Shown here: positions 1 through 8,721 of the stretch, one piece after another | How the letters are laid out: each line of letters opens with the position of its first letter | How positions within the stretch are numbered: the first letter of the stretch is position 1 | Position numbers and translations under genes: made by a program | Notes under the pieces: model-generated | What the model saw: only the letters and a program-made list of their open reading frames with translations | Told to the model about the DNA's origin: nothing | The model's database searches: none | DNA from: Sediminibacterium sp. | GTDB lineage: Bacteria; Bacteroidota; Bacteroidia; Chitinophagales; Chitinophagaceae | Direction: 5' to 3' | DNA: 64,000 bases | Assembly (NCBI GenBank): GCA_016786865.1 | Contig: JAEUVE010000016.1 | Location: 59,941-123,940, forward strand

Positions 1-597
1 GCTTGTTATATCCGTACCGCGCAATTCAATGTAATCTACATTGGGTTTAAACAGGGTTCCTCCCGGATCAATCTTGATGAATACCCTGTTCAACGCAGCA
101 TTCCGGCGATTGATCAGCGTATACATCCGATAGCTGTTATCGGTGGGTGATTTACGCAGGTAAAGGTCTTTTTTCTTGTAGGCTACCAGATGAATGGTAT
201 AACTGCCGTCCTTATTTTTTTCGGACATGGTTCCATAGGCAAACGCTTTTTGGATAAAGTTCAGTTCTTTGTGCATGCCTCCTTCCGGATAGCGAATCCA
301 GAATACTTTTACCGGGGTAGACTCATCCAGCTTTCCCGCAGCATTTACATTCAGTGCATAGATCACCGTATTGGTATTGGTGGTTCGCTGCAAATAGAAT
401 AACTGGTTCTTGATATTTGCAGGAACAGGGAATGTATCCTGCGGTTCCAATATCTCTTTATCCGTTGAAAGCCGGGAGGATATTCCCCGGTTTGCATAGG
501 TCATCGGATTCATCAAAAAAACTACTGCAACAACGGTTGCTACGATACACACAAAACGGGCACCCTTACCCGCTCTCCGCTCAAATAATTGATTCAT
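1..597 (-). CDS. DUF4833 domain protein, 3' end cut by window edge
   Basis: The frame is open from an ATG at 597 to the first base of the window, giving 199 residues and no stop, so the C-terminus lies outside. An N-terminal hydrophobic stretch (about residues 15-30, VCIVATVVAVVFLMN) suggests export or a membrane anchor. The body has the pattern FPVPANIKNQLFYLQRT, VFWIRYPEGG, KELNFIQKAFAYG and TLINRRNAALNRVFI, matched block for block by the protein at 8722-9246; I assign both to DUF4833. No biochemical function is known to me. It begins 14 bp after the phosphatidyltransferase stop, so it is probably the last or next gene of the inositol-lipid operon. Confidence 0.8.
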   Translation of the reverse strand, partial: MNQLFERRAGKGARFVCIVATVVAVVFLMNPMTYANRGISSRLSTDKEILEPQDTFPVPANIKNQLFYLQRTTNTNTVIYALNVNAAGKLDESTPVKVFWIRYPEGGMHKELNFIQKAFAYGTMSEKNKDGSYTIHLVAYKKKDLYLRKSPTDNSYRMYTLINRRNAALNRVFIKIDPGGTLFKPNVDYIELRGTDITS

Positions 598-611
598 TGT
601 AAATAAAAACA

Positions 612-1343
612 TTAATGGCTTTTCTGCCGGTCCTTCAAATCCAGTGCCGATTTGGCATCCAGTAATCTTCTGAATGCCGTATAATTGGTCAGTAAAGCAA
701 GTAGCATAATCGGAATCGTGAATACGGAAATGGTTTCAAAAACCTGTATTCCGGTTCCGGGCAAAAATACTTTATAATCTCCTCCAATAAAATAAGCGGT
801 AACACCACAAGCAATGGCCGAAAGGCCAATCGTGATCACTCGCTCCGGTCTTTGCATCAGCCCCTCTTTACATTCCACGCCCAGACCCTCTGCCCTGGCC
901 CTGGTATAACTCACCATCATGGAGCCAATCAGGGCAATGAAAGCAAACAAGGAGCTATAGAAATAATGATGGGCAATCAGGTAATAGCAAATTCCCAAAA
1001 ACAGGATCAGTTCACTGTAGCGATCCAGAACGGAATCGAACAATGCCCCAAAGGAAGAACTCATTTTTCCCAACCGTGCCACTTGTCCATCCAGCATATC
1101 AAAAATGCCGGCAAATAAAACCATGGCACCGGCCCATCCAATGTAACTGAGTTCTCCCCTGTGTCCTTTTTCTGCACCTTCAATAAAAATGGCCGTAACA
1201 GCAATATTGAGCAACAGCCCAATCACGGTTACTGCATTGGGTGTTAACCCTATCTTAATCAGAAATTTCACGAAAGGATTGATCACAGCGTAAATTACCT
1301 GCTGTGCCCTGTCTCTGAATTTCATTTTCCGCTGCTCTGTCAT
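612..1343 (-). CDS. CDP-alcohol phosphatidyltransferase, probable phosphatidylinositol(-phosphate) synthase
   Basis: The 243-residue integral membrane enzyme carries the full CDP-alcohol phosphatidyltransferase signature D-x2-D-G-x2-A-R ... G-x3-D-x3-D at about residues 83-108 (DMLDGQVAR, then GALFDSVLD). These aspartates bind the metals and the CDP-diacylglycerol. About six hydrophobic helices follow the family pattern. The family transfers a phosphatidyl group to an alcohol acceptor. Because an inositol-phosphate synthase and a PgpA-like phosphatase are in the same operon, the likely acceptor is inositol 1-phosphate, as in the inositol-lipid cluster known from Bacteroides. Substrate is inference; another acceptor such as glycerol phosphate cannot be excluded from sequence alone. 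Confidence 0.85.
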   Translation of the reverse strand: MTEQRKMKFRDRAQQVIYAVINPFVKFLIKIGLTPNAVTVIGLLLNIAVTAIFIEGAEKGHRGELSYIGWAGAMVLFAGIFDMLDGQVARLGKMSSSFGALFDSVLDRYSELILFLGICYYLIAHHYFYSSLFAFIALIGSMMVSYTRARAEGLGVECKEGLMQRPERVITIGLSAIACGVTAYFIGGDYKVFLPGTGIQVFETISVFTIPIMLLALLTNYTAFRRLLDAKSALDLKDRQKSH

Positions 1344-1354
1344 ATATTCCTTCG

Positions 1355-3913
1355 TTAAAAATCAAACCTGAATCTTGTTCTGATACCATAAGGAGAAATT
1401 TCCGGATGGTCCAGGTAGCTGAAACGTTTTACAAAATCTACCCGGATTAGCTTCAGGATATTCTCAATACCAACACTTCCTTCCATATATGGTTTACCAG
1501 ATTCCAGTGCAAAGGTAGATGTAGTACCGTTAATTTTTGGATATTGGAATAGGGATGGATTGTTTACAGGATTGTTTTCCGGCCTCACCCCACCATAAAG
1601 TATCTTGAAAGACGCCACTTCCCGCAACTTCAGCTTCTTGAACAGCGGTATCCGATTGAATCCGATTCCCATGAAGTGATGCACCCAGGTAAATGAAGCA
1701 TACCGATCGCTGACAAATTCCAGGAAGTTCATCAGGTTATAAGAATTCAGCTGGTAAGCGTAGGTCTGGTTGGCACGATGAATGGTCATCAAGGGAAACG
1801 GAACCTGTCCGAAAGTGTATCCGGCTTCCATAGCAGCATCGGCATAACCCAGACGGGACAAATAAAAACGCTTATCCACTTTTAAATCCAGCTGATGGTA
1901 ATTGTACTGCCCTCCCAGCAAGCCTTTAATGCCAGCTGCGTAATTCAGGGTCATGATGGGATACTTATTGAAGATTGGTATCCGGTAAATCTTTCCCTGA
2001 TAATACTGTTCCTTTGGCGCCCACCTGATCTGCGCATTCAACTCAGTAGTGGTCAGTTGGGGAATAGTCTCAGGAAACCCGTTGTCGGTTTTGGTGTAAG
2101 ACAAACCACCGGCTGGCTGCTGCCGCCAGTTCTTCAGCCCTAGTGTATAGGACAATTTGCTCTTGAATTCCTTTACAAATTCCAGTTTATAAATATCGTT
2201 GTAGAGCCAGCGATCGTTGTTACCGCGTTTAAAAGACAACAGGAAGTTGTCTTCCTGAATAAACTCCAGGTCCTGTCCGGGAATCTTGGTATCGGACTGT
2301 GCGCTGATTCGGATAAAGTTCATCGGGAACGTGTAGATCGACTTGTTGTTGAGCGAATAAGTGGAACTGATGAAGTATTTCCATTTCTCGTCTTTGAATC
2401 CGTATGCACCATAGGTTTCAAAATAAAGTCGCTTACTCAGGGCCGGAGTGGTTCTTCCTCCCACACGCAAGCGAAATCCTTCCACCGGATTGAAACTGTA
2501 AAAAGTATTCACCGGACCCACTTCAAACTTGCCCAGGTTGCCATAGCCCGCAAACAGCAGGGTAGCCACCGCCATTGTTCTGCGGAAAGAAGGCATTTTC
2601 TCGAGACTATCGATATTGGTATATACTTTGGCTTCTGTAAGACTTAACTGGTCGTGCCTTTTCGCAATCCAGAAAGTATCCGGCAACTTATCAACAAAAT
2701 CTTTCTTTACTACAGCTGAACCTGTATATATGCTGTCCGGCCTCGGACTATTAATCGTAAAATTTTTATAAGAAACCGTCCGTTCTCCAAAAAAGCCGCC
2801 GCTGTTTTTATTCTTGCTCAATCCCATATCTGCCATAAGCGTGCTCTTTTTCAGGTGGTAACGCTTATCTTCTCCCCTTTCAAAGTCGAGGTCTATATGC
2901 ATTTCCTTCACCCAGTTGATATTGGCATTCTTGCTCAGGAACATATTGATTTTCTGTACACCGTAATTGCCATCGAGGGTGATATACATATTGCCCCTGA
3001 ATAAAAGATCATTGGTATTACGGGGAGTAAAATACATTTTCACCAGCTTGGTTCCATATTCGTCGGTAATGGTATCACGGATATAGAACATATAGAAAGT
3101 AGGTGCAGAATTGGCTATCGGACTGAGGAACTGGAAAGTGAATACCGGAATATCATTCTGGTAGATGTCTATATTTTCGTATAACCTGTTCAGCAGTGTA
3201 CTTAAACCGTCGTTGTCTACATAACTTCCGAAATTCACTTTCTTTTCGCCCAAAATAATGGATTTGGTTGCTTCCGGAGACTTTCGCATATACTGCTGAG
3301 ACAGTCTCTCCTCCAGGTAAATCGGCAAGAGACTCTTGCCTTCCATCTTAGTGGTATCCCTGTTATCAAAAATGAAACTGTACTTTTTCATCAGTTTTGA
3401 ATTAGCCAGTTTCTCCGTTGAATTACTTAAAGCCGCCTGAATTTTTTCGTACTGTTCATATTCAACATAATCGTAGCTGGTAGTCCGGTTTTCATCGCGG
3501 TGCTCGATCACTTTACGAATCAGTTCTACTGCCGGATTGTTCCTGTTGGTATATTTTGCACGTTTATTTGTGCTTACTGTTACATTGGTAATCAAAGCCG
3601 GATCAGGCCCCATCTTAATAGTCAGGTCCTCCACACTTCCCTTCTTAATGGTAAACTGCAGTTGCCTGTACCCTACAGAAGATACAATTAGTTTGTTGCT
3701 ATTGCCTGAATAAATAATCATAAAATTACCCAAACTGTCGGTGGAGCGACCCCGTCCTCCTTTGAAGTATACACTGGCCTGTGCAATTGGCAACCCTGTG
3801 AGAGAGTCAATGACCCTTCCCTTCACCACCGTTTCCTGTCCATAGCTGTCTGCAACCGCTGTAAACAGGAATGCCATCCCCAACAAGAATCTTTTCCACC
3901 GTATATTATTCAT
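1355..3913 (-). CDS. DUF5686 / carboxypeptidase-regulatory-like outer-membrane protein
   Basis: A signal peptide (MNNIRWKRFLLGMAFLFTAV...YGQ) is followed by a carboxypeptidase-D regulatory-like beta domain (VVKGRVIDSLTGLPIAQASV, about residues 27-105). A long DUF5686 region rich in aromatic beta strands comes next and ends in FRFDF, the terminal-Phe pattern typical of outer-membrane beta-barrels. I chose the ATG at 3913 because it gives a proper signal peptide and leaves a 4-bp gap to the GtrA gene; an upstream in-frame start would overlap that gene. Function is not known for the family. Its place inside the inositol-lipid operon suggests a role in envelope lipid handling, which is inference. 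Confidence 0.8.
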   Translation of the reverse strand: MNNIRWKRFLLGMAFLFTAVADSYGQETVVKGRVIDSLTGLPIAQASVYFKGGRGRSTDSLGNFMIIYSGNSNKLIVSSVGYRQLQFTIKKGSVEDLTIKMGPDPALITNVTVSTNKRAKYTNRNNPAVELIRKVIEHRDENRTTSYDYVEYEQYEKIQAALSNSTEKLANSKLMKKYSFIFDNRDTTKMEGKSLLPIYLEERLSQQYMRKSPEATKSIILGEKKVNFGSYVDNDGLSTLLNRLYENIDIYQNDIPVFTFQFLSPIANSAPTFYMFYIRDTITDEYGTKLVKMYFTPRNTNDLLFRGNMYITLDGNYGVQKINMFLSKNANINWVKEMHIDLDFERGEDKRYHLKKSTLMADMGLSKNKNSGGFFGERTVSYKNFTINSPRPDSIYTGSAVVKKDFVDKLPDTFWIAKRHDQLSLTEAKVYTNIDSLEKMPSFRRTMAVATLLFAGYGNLGKFEVGPVNTFYSFNPVEGFRLRVGGRTTPALSKRLYFETYGAYGFKDEKWKYFISSTYSLNNKSIYTFPMNFIRISAQSDTKIPGQDLEFIQEDNFLLSFKRGNNDRWLYNDIYKLEFVKEFKSKLSYTLGLKNWRQQPAGGLSYTKTDNGFPETIPQLTTTELNAQIRWAPKEQYYQGKIYRIPIFNKYPIMTLNYAAGIKGLLGGQYNYHQLDLKVDKRFYLSRLGYADAAMEAGYTFGQVPFPLMTIHRANQTYAYQLNSYNLMNFLEFVSDRYASFTWVHHFMGIGFNRIPLFKKLKLREVASFKILYGGVRPENNPVNNPSLFQYPKINGTTSTFALESGKPYMEGSVGIENILKLIRVDFVKRFSYLDHPEISPYGIRTRFRFDF

Positions 3914-3917
3914 GTAG

Positions 3918-4301
3918 TTATTTTTTAAAAACATATTTTCCCTGTAAAACATAATTATAAAATATACCAACCAATAAGGATACCATTATCTTCGAAAACA
4001 CATAGTTCACGTTAAAAACATGCACCATCAATGCCAGCCCGCCCACATTCAGTAACAGGTTTCCCACCCATACCAACAGGTATTTAAGTGCCTGCTGAGG
4101 CACCGGATGTTCTTTTGACTGAAAAACCCAGTTTCTTCCCAGTGTAAAGTTCAATATTCCACCCGTAGTAGTTCCGATTGCACCGGCAACCACAGGAGGC
4201 AAATGAACCAGTTCCACCATCAATACTGTTACCAGAAAATCCGTAGCAGATGATATCAAAGAAGATGCCTGAGCCTTTATAAATACCCACCATTTTACCA
4301 T
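3918..4301 (-). CDS. GtrA family membrane protein
   Basis: The product is a 127-residue protein with four hydrophobic helices and the GtrA-like pattern GTTTGGILNFTLGRNWVF near residue 43, followed by YLLVWVGNLLLNVGGLAL and IFYNYVLQGKYVFKK at the end. GtrA proteins are proposed to move polyprenyl-linked sugars or other lipid-linked groups across the inner membrane. The start overlaps the end of the phosphatase gene by 7 bp, so the two are probably translationally coupled. In this operon it may translocate an inositol lipid or a sugar donor that decorates it; that is inference from position only. Confidence 0.8.
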   Translation of the reverse strand: MVKWWVFIKAQASSLISSATDFLVTVLMVELVHLPPVVAGAIGTTTGGILNFTLGRNWVFQSKEHPVPQQALKYLLVWVGNLLLNVGGLALMVHVFNVNYVFSKIMVSLLVGIFYNYVLQGKYVFKK

Positions 4302-4747
4302 AACTGCAGATATAGCATTATTTGTAAAACAATGTTGGCATAAATACCAGCCAGTACGTCATCTCCCATCACACCCCAGCCTTTTGGCAGTTGTTCCGTT
4401 TTTCTGACCATCAATGGTTTGGCAATGTCGAAAAAGCGGAAAAGTATCAGTGCTGCCAGTAGGTTCGTTGCTGTTACCGGAACAAAAAGCAGACCGATGA
4501 ACATCCCTGCCACTTCATCAATCACTACTTTACTGCTGTCCTTTCCCCAAAGGGGTTCTACTTCAGCTGCCCCCCAAACCCCATAGGCCGTAACCAGTAA
4601 GGTAACGCCTGCCGTAACTGCCAGCGGAGCTGCATCAAATGCATAATACCAAATGATGCATGCAAGGGCCGCAGCAACAGTGCCACCACCTTTGGATATA
4701 TAACCAATACCCAAAAAACTTGTCAGTGCCTGGTGTACTTTAATCAT
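4295..4747 (-). CDS. PgpA-like phosphatase, probable phosphatidylinositol-phosphate phosphatase
   Basis: All three PgpA blocks are visible in this 150-residue membrane protein: ISKGGGTVAAA near residue 18, VIDEVAGMFIGLLFVP near 75, and RFFDIAKPLMVRK...GDDVLAGIYAN near 105-140. Acidic residues in the last two blocks bind the catalytic metal. Classic PgpA removes the phosphate of phosphatidylglycerophosphate. Here the gene overlaps the inositol-phosphate synthase by 4 bp (ATGA) and sits in one operon with a phosphatidyltransferase, so dephosphorylation of phosphatidylinositol phosphate is more likely. A simple phosphatidylglycerophosphatase role is the alternative. Confidence 0.83.
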   Translation of the reverse strand: MIKVHQALTSFLGIGYISKGGGTVAAALACIIWYYAFDAAPLAVTAGVTLLVTAYGVWGAAEVEPLWGKDSSKVVIDEVAGMFIGLLFVPVTATNLLAALILFRFFDIAKPLMVRKTEQLPKGWGVMGDDVLAGIYANIVLQIMLYLQLW

Positions 4748-6069
4748 AGAGCTTCTACAAGTTCCTGGTAGTAATCAAGCCCCAGATGCGTAATCAGGTC
4801 TTCGCCCATTATATGACGCAATGTATTCTGCAGTTTAATTAACTGTTTAAAAATATCGTGTTCGGGATGCAGACCGGGAACGGTTTGCGGCGATTTAAAA
4901 TAGAACGACAACCATTCCTGTATGCCACTCATTTCAGCACGTTTGGCCATATCCATAAATAAAGCAAGGTCCAGTACAATCGGAGCCGCTAAAATAGAAT
5001 CCCGGCAGAGAAAATTGATTTTTATCTGCATGGAATAGCCCAGCCATCCGAATATGTCTATATTATCCCAACTCTCTTTATTATCTCCATGCGGAGGATA
5101 ATAATTGATTCTTACTTTATGGTAAAGATCGCCATAGAGGGCCGGATTTTTTTCGGGCTGAAGAATATCTTCCAGTACACTGAGTTTGGACACTTCCTTG
5201 GTTTTAAAATTATCCGGATCATCCAGTACCAGGCCATCCCGATTTCCCAGGATATTGGTGGAGAACCAGCCGCGTACACCCAGCGCCCTTGCAGCCAACC
5301 CCGGAGCAACAATGGTTTTCATGAGGGTCTGGCCGGTTTTAAAATCCTTTCCTGCAATGGGGGTGCCTGTTTCTTTCGCAAGATCCATCAATGCCGGAAT
5401 ATCAACTGTAAGATTGGGAGCGCCATTGGCAAACGGAACACCCAGTTTCAATGCAGCATAAGCGTAAATCATGCTGGGAGCAATGGCAGGATCGCTGTTG
5501 TGCAGCCCTGCTTCAAATGCTTTCATAGTTTGATGTACTGCAGAAGCTTCAATGTATTTTTCCGTAGATCCGCACCATACAATCACCACCCGGCTACAGC
5601 CATTTTCCTTTTGAAAGGTTTCAATATCGGTCATCACCTGAAGGGCCAGGTCGTATTTTGAATTGCCATCTTTGATATGGGTACCATCCAGGTTTTTAAC
5701 ATAGGAGCGATCAAAAACCGCTTTCATGGGTTGAATGGATTCCAGTTCGGGCCTCACCGCATGCAGCAGCATTGGCTCGATCACCTTGGCTTTTGAAGCA
5801 GCTTCAAACACATTGTCGCTGTACACATCCCATCCACCAAAAACAATGTCTTTCAGTTCGGCCAGTGGAACAAAATCTTTGATCAGCGGATAGCGGTTTT
5901 CGGTTCTTTTGCCCAGGCGGATATTGCCCATCTGAGTTAATGAGCCCACAGGCTGAGACAAGCCTTTGTTTACAGCAATAACGCCTGCAATCATGGTGGT
6001 TCCAACAGCTCCCAGGCCAGGTATCAGTATGCCCAGTTTGCCTTCTGCCGGTTGTATATGCGGATTCAT
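4744..6069 (-). CDS. ino1: myo-inositol-1-phosphate synthase
   Basis: This 441-residue protein matches inositol-3-phosphate synthase, which turns glucose 6-phosphate into myo-inositol phosphate using NAD. An N-terminal Rossmann loop (GILIPGLGAVGTTMIAG) is near residue 15. The conserved GKDFKTGQTLMKT block is near 240 and RGWFSTNILGNRDG near 265, and the SKLSVLEDIL stretch follows; these contain the catalytic lysines and the inositol-synthase core. Length fits the family. It starts 6 bp after the TetR gene, so it is the first enzyme gene of the operon. Its product would feed the phosphatidyltransferase at 612-1343. Confidence 0.93.
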   Translation of the reverse strand: MNPHIQPAEGKLGILIPGLGAVGTTMIAGVIAVNKGLSQPVGSLTQMGNIRLGKRTENRYPLIKDFVPLAELKDIVFGGWDVYSDNVFEAASKAKVIEPMLLHAVRPELESIQPMKAVFDRSYVKNLDGTHIKDGNSKYDLALQVMTDIETFQKENGCSRVVIVWCGSTEKYIEASAVHQTMKAFEAGLHNSDPAIAPSMIYAYAALKLGVPFANGAPNLTVDIPALMDLAKETGTPIAGKDFKTGQTLMKTIVAPGLAARALGVRGWFSTNILGNRDGLVLDDPDNFKTKEVSKLSVLEDILQPEKNPALYGDLYHKVRINYYPPHGDNKESWDNIDIFGWLGYSMQIKINFLCRDSILAAPIVLDLALFMDMAKRAEMSGIQEWLSFYFKSPQTVPGLHPEHDIFKQLIKLQNTLRHIMGEDLITHLGLDYYQELVEAL

Positions 6070-6075
6070 ATGTTT

Positions 6076-6675
6076 TTATTTAATGTTTATAGGATGATTT
6101 TTCAAGCCATCGGTAAGTATGCCGGAAATAATATTGATCCTGTTTTCCAGACCAGATAATTTATTGTTGAAATAGTCCCGCTCAATTCCCCTGATACTGC
6201 TTACAATTAAAGACGGCAAAAGGTCCATTTCATCGGATAGCTGTGCTTTGAACTCACCGGATTGAATTCCGGATTCCAGGATAGAGGCAATCAGCTGTAT
6301 TTCCTGCTGTGTGTATTCCGAAAAAAGTTCTTTAGAACAGGAAGGTTGCCACATCATTTCGCCGCAAACCAGCTTGTACAGGTTCACCATTTTTGTGAGA
6401 ACAGTGATTTTGGTTACGGCAAAAGTCCTCAGTTTATCCTCAGCTGTAGCGGCTTTTTCCACAGCAGATTTGGTTACATTAAATACTTCCTGCAACTCCG
6501 ATTGCAATACATCCTCAAAAATCTGCTCTTTCGACTGGTAATAATAATAAAGGGTGCTTTTACCCTTTCCCATCGCCTTGGCGATGTCTTCCATGGTAGT
6601 TTTTTTCAGACCAAAGGTTTGAAAGAGCTTTTGTGCCTCTCGAATCACATCTTCCCTGAATATAACTTCTTTCAT
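6076..6675 (-). CDS. TetR/AcrR family regulator of the inositol-lipid operon
   Basis: An N-terminal TetR helix-turn-helix spans about residues 8-55 (IREAQKLFQTFGLKKTTMEDIAKAMGKG..., then STLYYYYQSKEQIFEDV), with a helical ligand-binding domain behind it; total 199 residues, normal for the family. It is the promoter-proximal gene of a tight minus-strand operon, 6 bp before inositol-phosphate synthase. A TetR-style inverted repeat lies 8 bp upstream of its start codon. I infer that it represses its own operon and responds to a lipid or lipid precursor; the ligand cannot be read from sequence. Confidence 0.88.
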   Translation of the reverse strand: MKEVIFREDVIREAQKLFQTFGLKKTTMEDIAKAMGKGKSTLYYYYQSKEQIFEDVLQSELQEVFNVTKSAVEKAATAEDKLRTFAVTKITVLTKMVNLYKLVCGEMMWQPSCSKELFSEYTQQEIQLIASILESGIQSGEFKAQLSDEMDLLPSLIVSSIRGIERDYFNNKLSGLENRINIISGILTDGLKNHPINIK

Positions 6676-6682
6676 TTGAAAC

Positions 6683-6716
6683 TTTTAGACTAAAATCGTT
6701 TTAAAGTCCAAAAATA
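6683..6716 (-). promoter_or_regulatory. Promoter and TetR operator of the inositol-lipid operon
   Basis: Reading toward the TetR start, a -7 box of Bacteroidota type (TATTTTTG, 6716-6709) is followed by an inverted repeat with GACT/AGTC half sites. It contains a perfect 13-bp palindrome TTTTAGACTAAAA at 6683-6695. The operator would sit over the transcription start, the expected geometry for a repressor. I see no convincing -33 TTG at the right distance, which lowers confidence. The remaining DNA from 6717 to 6933, before the tRNA, shows no further gene or clear signal. Confidence 0.5.
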
Positions 6717-6933
6717 GGCGTTTAAGGGTTAATAATAACTTAATTTTATATAAGTGGCTGCTGAAAGGGACAAATGCTACAAAACGCCCATGAAATCAAA
6801 AGCTGAACAGCCGAACGATATATAATATAAGGAAGCTGTCCTGATTCTTTATAAGAAGTTGAACATGAGTGTAAGCCAAAATAAATAACCCATCGTAAAA
6901 TATTGATTTACAATGGGTTATTACTTATTCGTG

Positions 6934-7007
6934 TGACCGCGTTAGGATTCAAACCTAAAACCTTCTGATCCGTAGTCAGATGCTCTATTCAGTTGAGCTA
7001 CGCAGCC
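6934..7007 (-). tRNA. tRNA-Arg (anticodon ACG)
   Basis: The minus strand folds as a complete cloverleaf of 74 nt. The acceptor arm GGCTGCG pairs with CGCGGTC with wobble pairs, the D-arm is GCTC...GAGC, and the anticodon stem TCTGA/TCAGA encloses loop CTACGGA, giving anticodon ACG (inosine at position 34 expected). The T-arm is TTAGG-TTTGAAT-CCTAA, with discriminator A at 6934. CCA is not encoded. A 12-bp perfect palindrome CCCCTTAAGGGG (7013-7024) lies just upstream of its 5' end. Confidence 0.95.
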
Positions 7008-7281
7008 ATTTCCCCCTTAAGGGGCTGCAAATATAAAACAAACCTTTTTATTGGCAAAATATGAGCAGAACTTTGTGGCATATTTTGGACAGGCATCATA
7101 GTATTACATCCGCCGCTACTCCTATCCTTGGTCAAGCCCCAACATCCCGTTTAATTTAATACCATTTTTTAAGACAAATGATCTACAAAACAACAGACTG
7201 GTTCAATAAAAAGGTAATAACCTTTTCCATATCTGCCGTATGTCAAAATACTATTTTTATTAAATTTCAGAAAATACGCCC
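7008..7281. other. Non-coding stretch upstream of the M24 gene
   Basis: No gene is visible. It contains the CCCCTTAAGGGG palindrome at 7013-7024 next to the tRNA 5' end. It also has a 7-bp stem with a 4-base loop at 7209-7226 (AAAAGGT/ACCTTTT), about 55 bp before the M24 start, which could be a weak hairpin or operator. I found no clear TAnnTTTG box. Confidence 0.4.
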
Positions 7282-8604
7282 ATGAAAAGAATAGCCCTCT
7301 TATGGATGCTTAGTTTAATGCTGTACAAAGCTCAGGCCCAGCTTATTTTATCTGAAAGAGAACAAAGTGCGGTAATAGATGAAATGCTGGAAGATCGTTT
7401 TAACACCATTTTGCCAGCTTTGATGCAAAGAACAAATATTGACCTTTGGCTGATTATATCCAGAGAGTATAATGAGGATCCTGTTTTAAAAACCATGTTA
7501 CCATCAACCTGGTTATCCGCCCGAAGAACTACTATGCTGGTGTTTTATTTAAATCCGGGATCAAAGCAGCTGGAGAAATATTCGATCTCCCGATACAATG
7601 TTGGGAAGTCTATTCCTGCATCCTGGGATATGAAAAAATTTCCTGATCAATGGGATGCATTAATAGATTTGATCAAAAGCAGGAATCCCAATAAAATTGG
7701 CATAAATACATCTGCTGATTTTGCACATGCAGACGGATTGGATTATACGCATTACGATGTATTGATGAAAAGGCTGCCGAATACACTCAAAAGCAAAGTT
7801 GTTTCGGCCGAGTCTTTGGCGGTAGGGTGGCTCGAAACCCGAACAGCAAAAGAAATGCAGCTGTATCAAAAACTGGTATCTATCACTCACGATATTATTG
7901 CAGAAGGATTTTCGAATCAAGTAATTACACCCGGAGTTACAACTACAGACGACCTGGTATGGTGGTTTCGCCAACGTGTAAGATCACTTGGACTCACAAC
8001 CTGGTTTCACCCGTCTGTATCCATTCAACGAAACGACTCCGCCAGCTTCGAGCATTTACGAAGTTTTTCTAATCGCCCGGAAAACGAAGTAATACGATTT
8101 GGCGATTTGATTCATGTTGATTTTGGCATTACATACCTGAGACTGAATACCGATATTCAGCAACACGCTTACGTGCTTCATCCGGAAGAAACGGACGCAC
8201 CGGTTTATTTACAAAATGCATTTGCCAAAAGTAATCGGTTACAAGATATTCTTACCGATCAATTTAAAATTGGCAGAACAGGCAATCAAATTTTAAAAGC
8301 AGCCAGAGAAACTGCCATTAAGGAAAACATCAATCCCAGTATTTACTCGCATCCCCTAGGACTGCATGGTCATGCAGCTGGCCCTACTATAGGATTGTGG
8401 GATAAACAAGAAGGCGTTTCTGGAAGTGGAGACTATCCAATATATCCGCATACAGCTTATTCCATTGAATTGAACAGTTCTACCTATATACCTGAGTGGG
8501 GTAAAGAGATCAGAATTATGTTAGAAGAAAATGGTTATTATGATGGCCAGGTTTTCAAATACATTGCCGGCAGGCAGAAAAAACTGAGACTCATAAGTTA
8601 TTAA
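7282..8604 (+). CDS. M24 family metallopeptidase (Xaa-Pro aminopeptidase-like), secreted
   Basis: A signal peptide (MKRIALLWMLSLMLYKAQAQ) precedes a creatinase-like N-terminal domain and a pita-bread M24 domain. The five metal-ligand positions are all present: Asp in HVDFG (about 279), Asp in NTDIQQ (about 290), His in HPLGLHGH (about 353), Glu in SIELNSS (about 395) and Glu in MLEENGYY (about 416). The family cleaves Xaa-Pro bonds or, in some members, other small substrates. Total length 440 residues is normal. It is a single-gene unit on the plus strand flanked by minus-strand genes, and its substrate in the periplasm is unknown. Confidence 0.87.
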   Translation: MKRIALLWMLSLMLYKAQAQLILSEREQSAVIDEMLEDRFNTILPALMQRTNIDLWLIISREYNEDPVLKTMLPSTWLSARRTTMLVFYLNPGSKQLEKYSISRYNVGKSIPASWDMKKFPDQWDALIDLIKSRNPNKIGINTSADFAHADGLDYTHYDVLMKRLPNTLKSKVVSAESLAVGWLETRTAKEMQLYQKLVSITHDIIAEGFSNQVITPGVTTTDDLVWWFRQRVRSLGLTTWFHPSVSIQRNDSASFEHLRSFSNRPENEVIRFGDLIHVDFGITYLRLNTDIQQHAYVLHPEETDAPVYLQNAFAKSNRLQDILTDQFKIGRTGNQILKAARETAIKENINPSIYSHPLGLHGHAAGPTIGLWDKQEGVSGSGDYPIYPHTAYSIELNSSTYIPEWGKEIRIMLEENGYYDGQVFKYIAGRQKKLRLISY

Positions 8605-8721
8605 TAGCTCCACCCATTTCTTTTTAACATGATGTATAGCTAAACAAGGATCACAGCAAAAGGGTTTCATCTACTGAGCTCTTCAAGAAGTTGCAGATAA
8701 AAGATTTTACTGCATGGGGCA

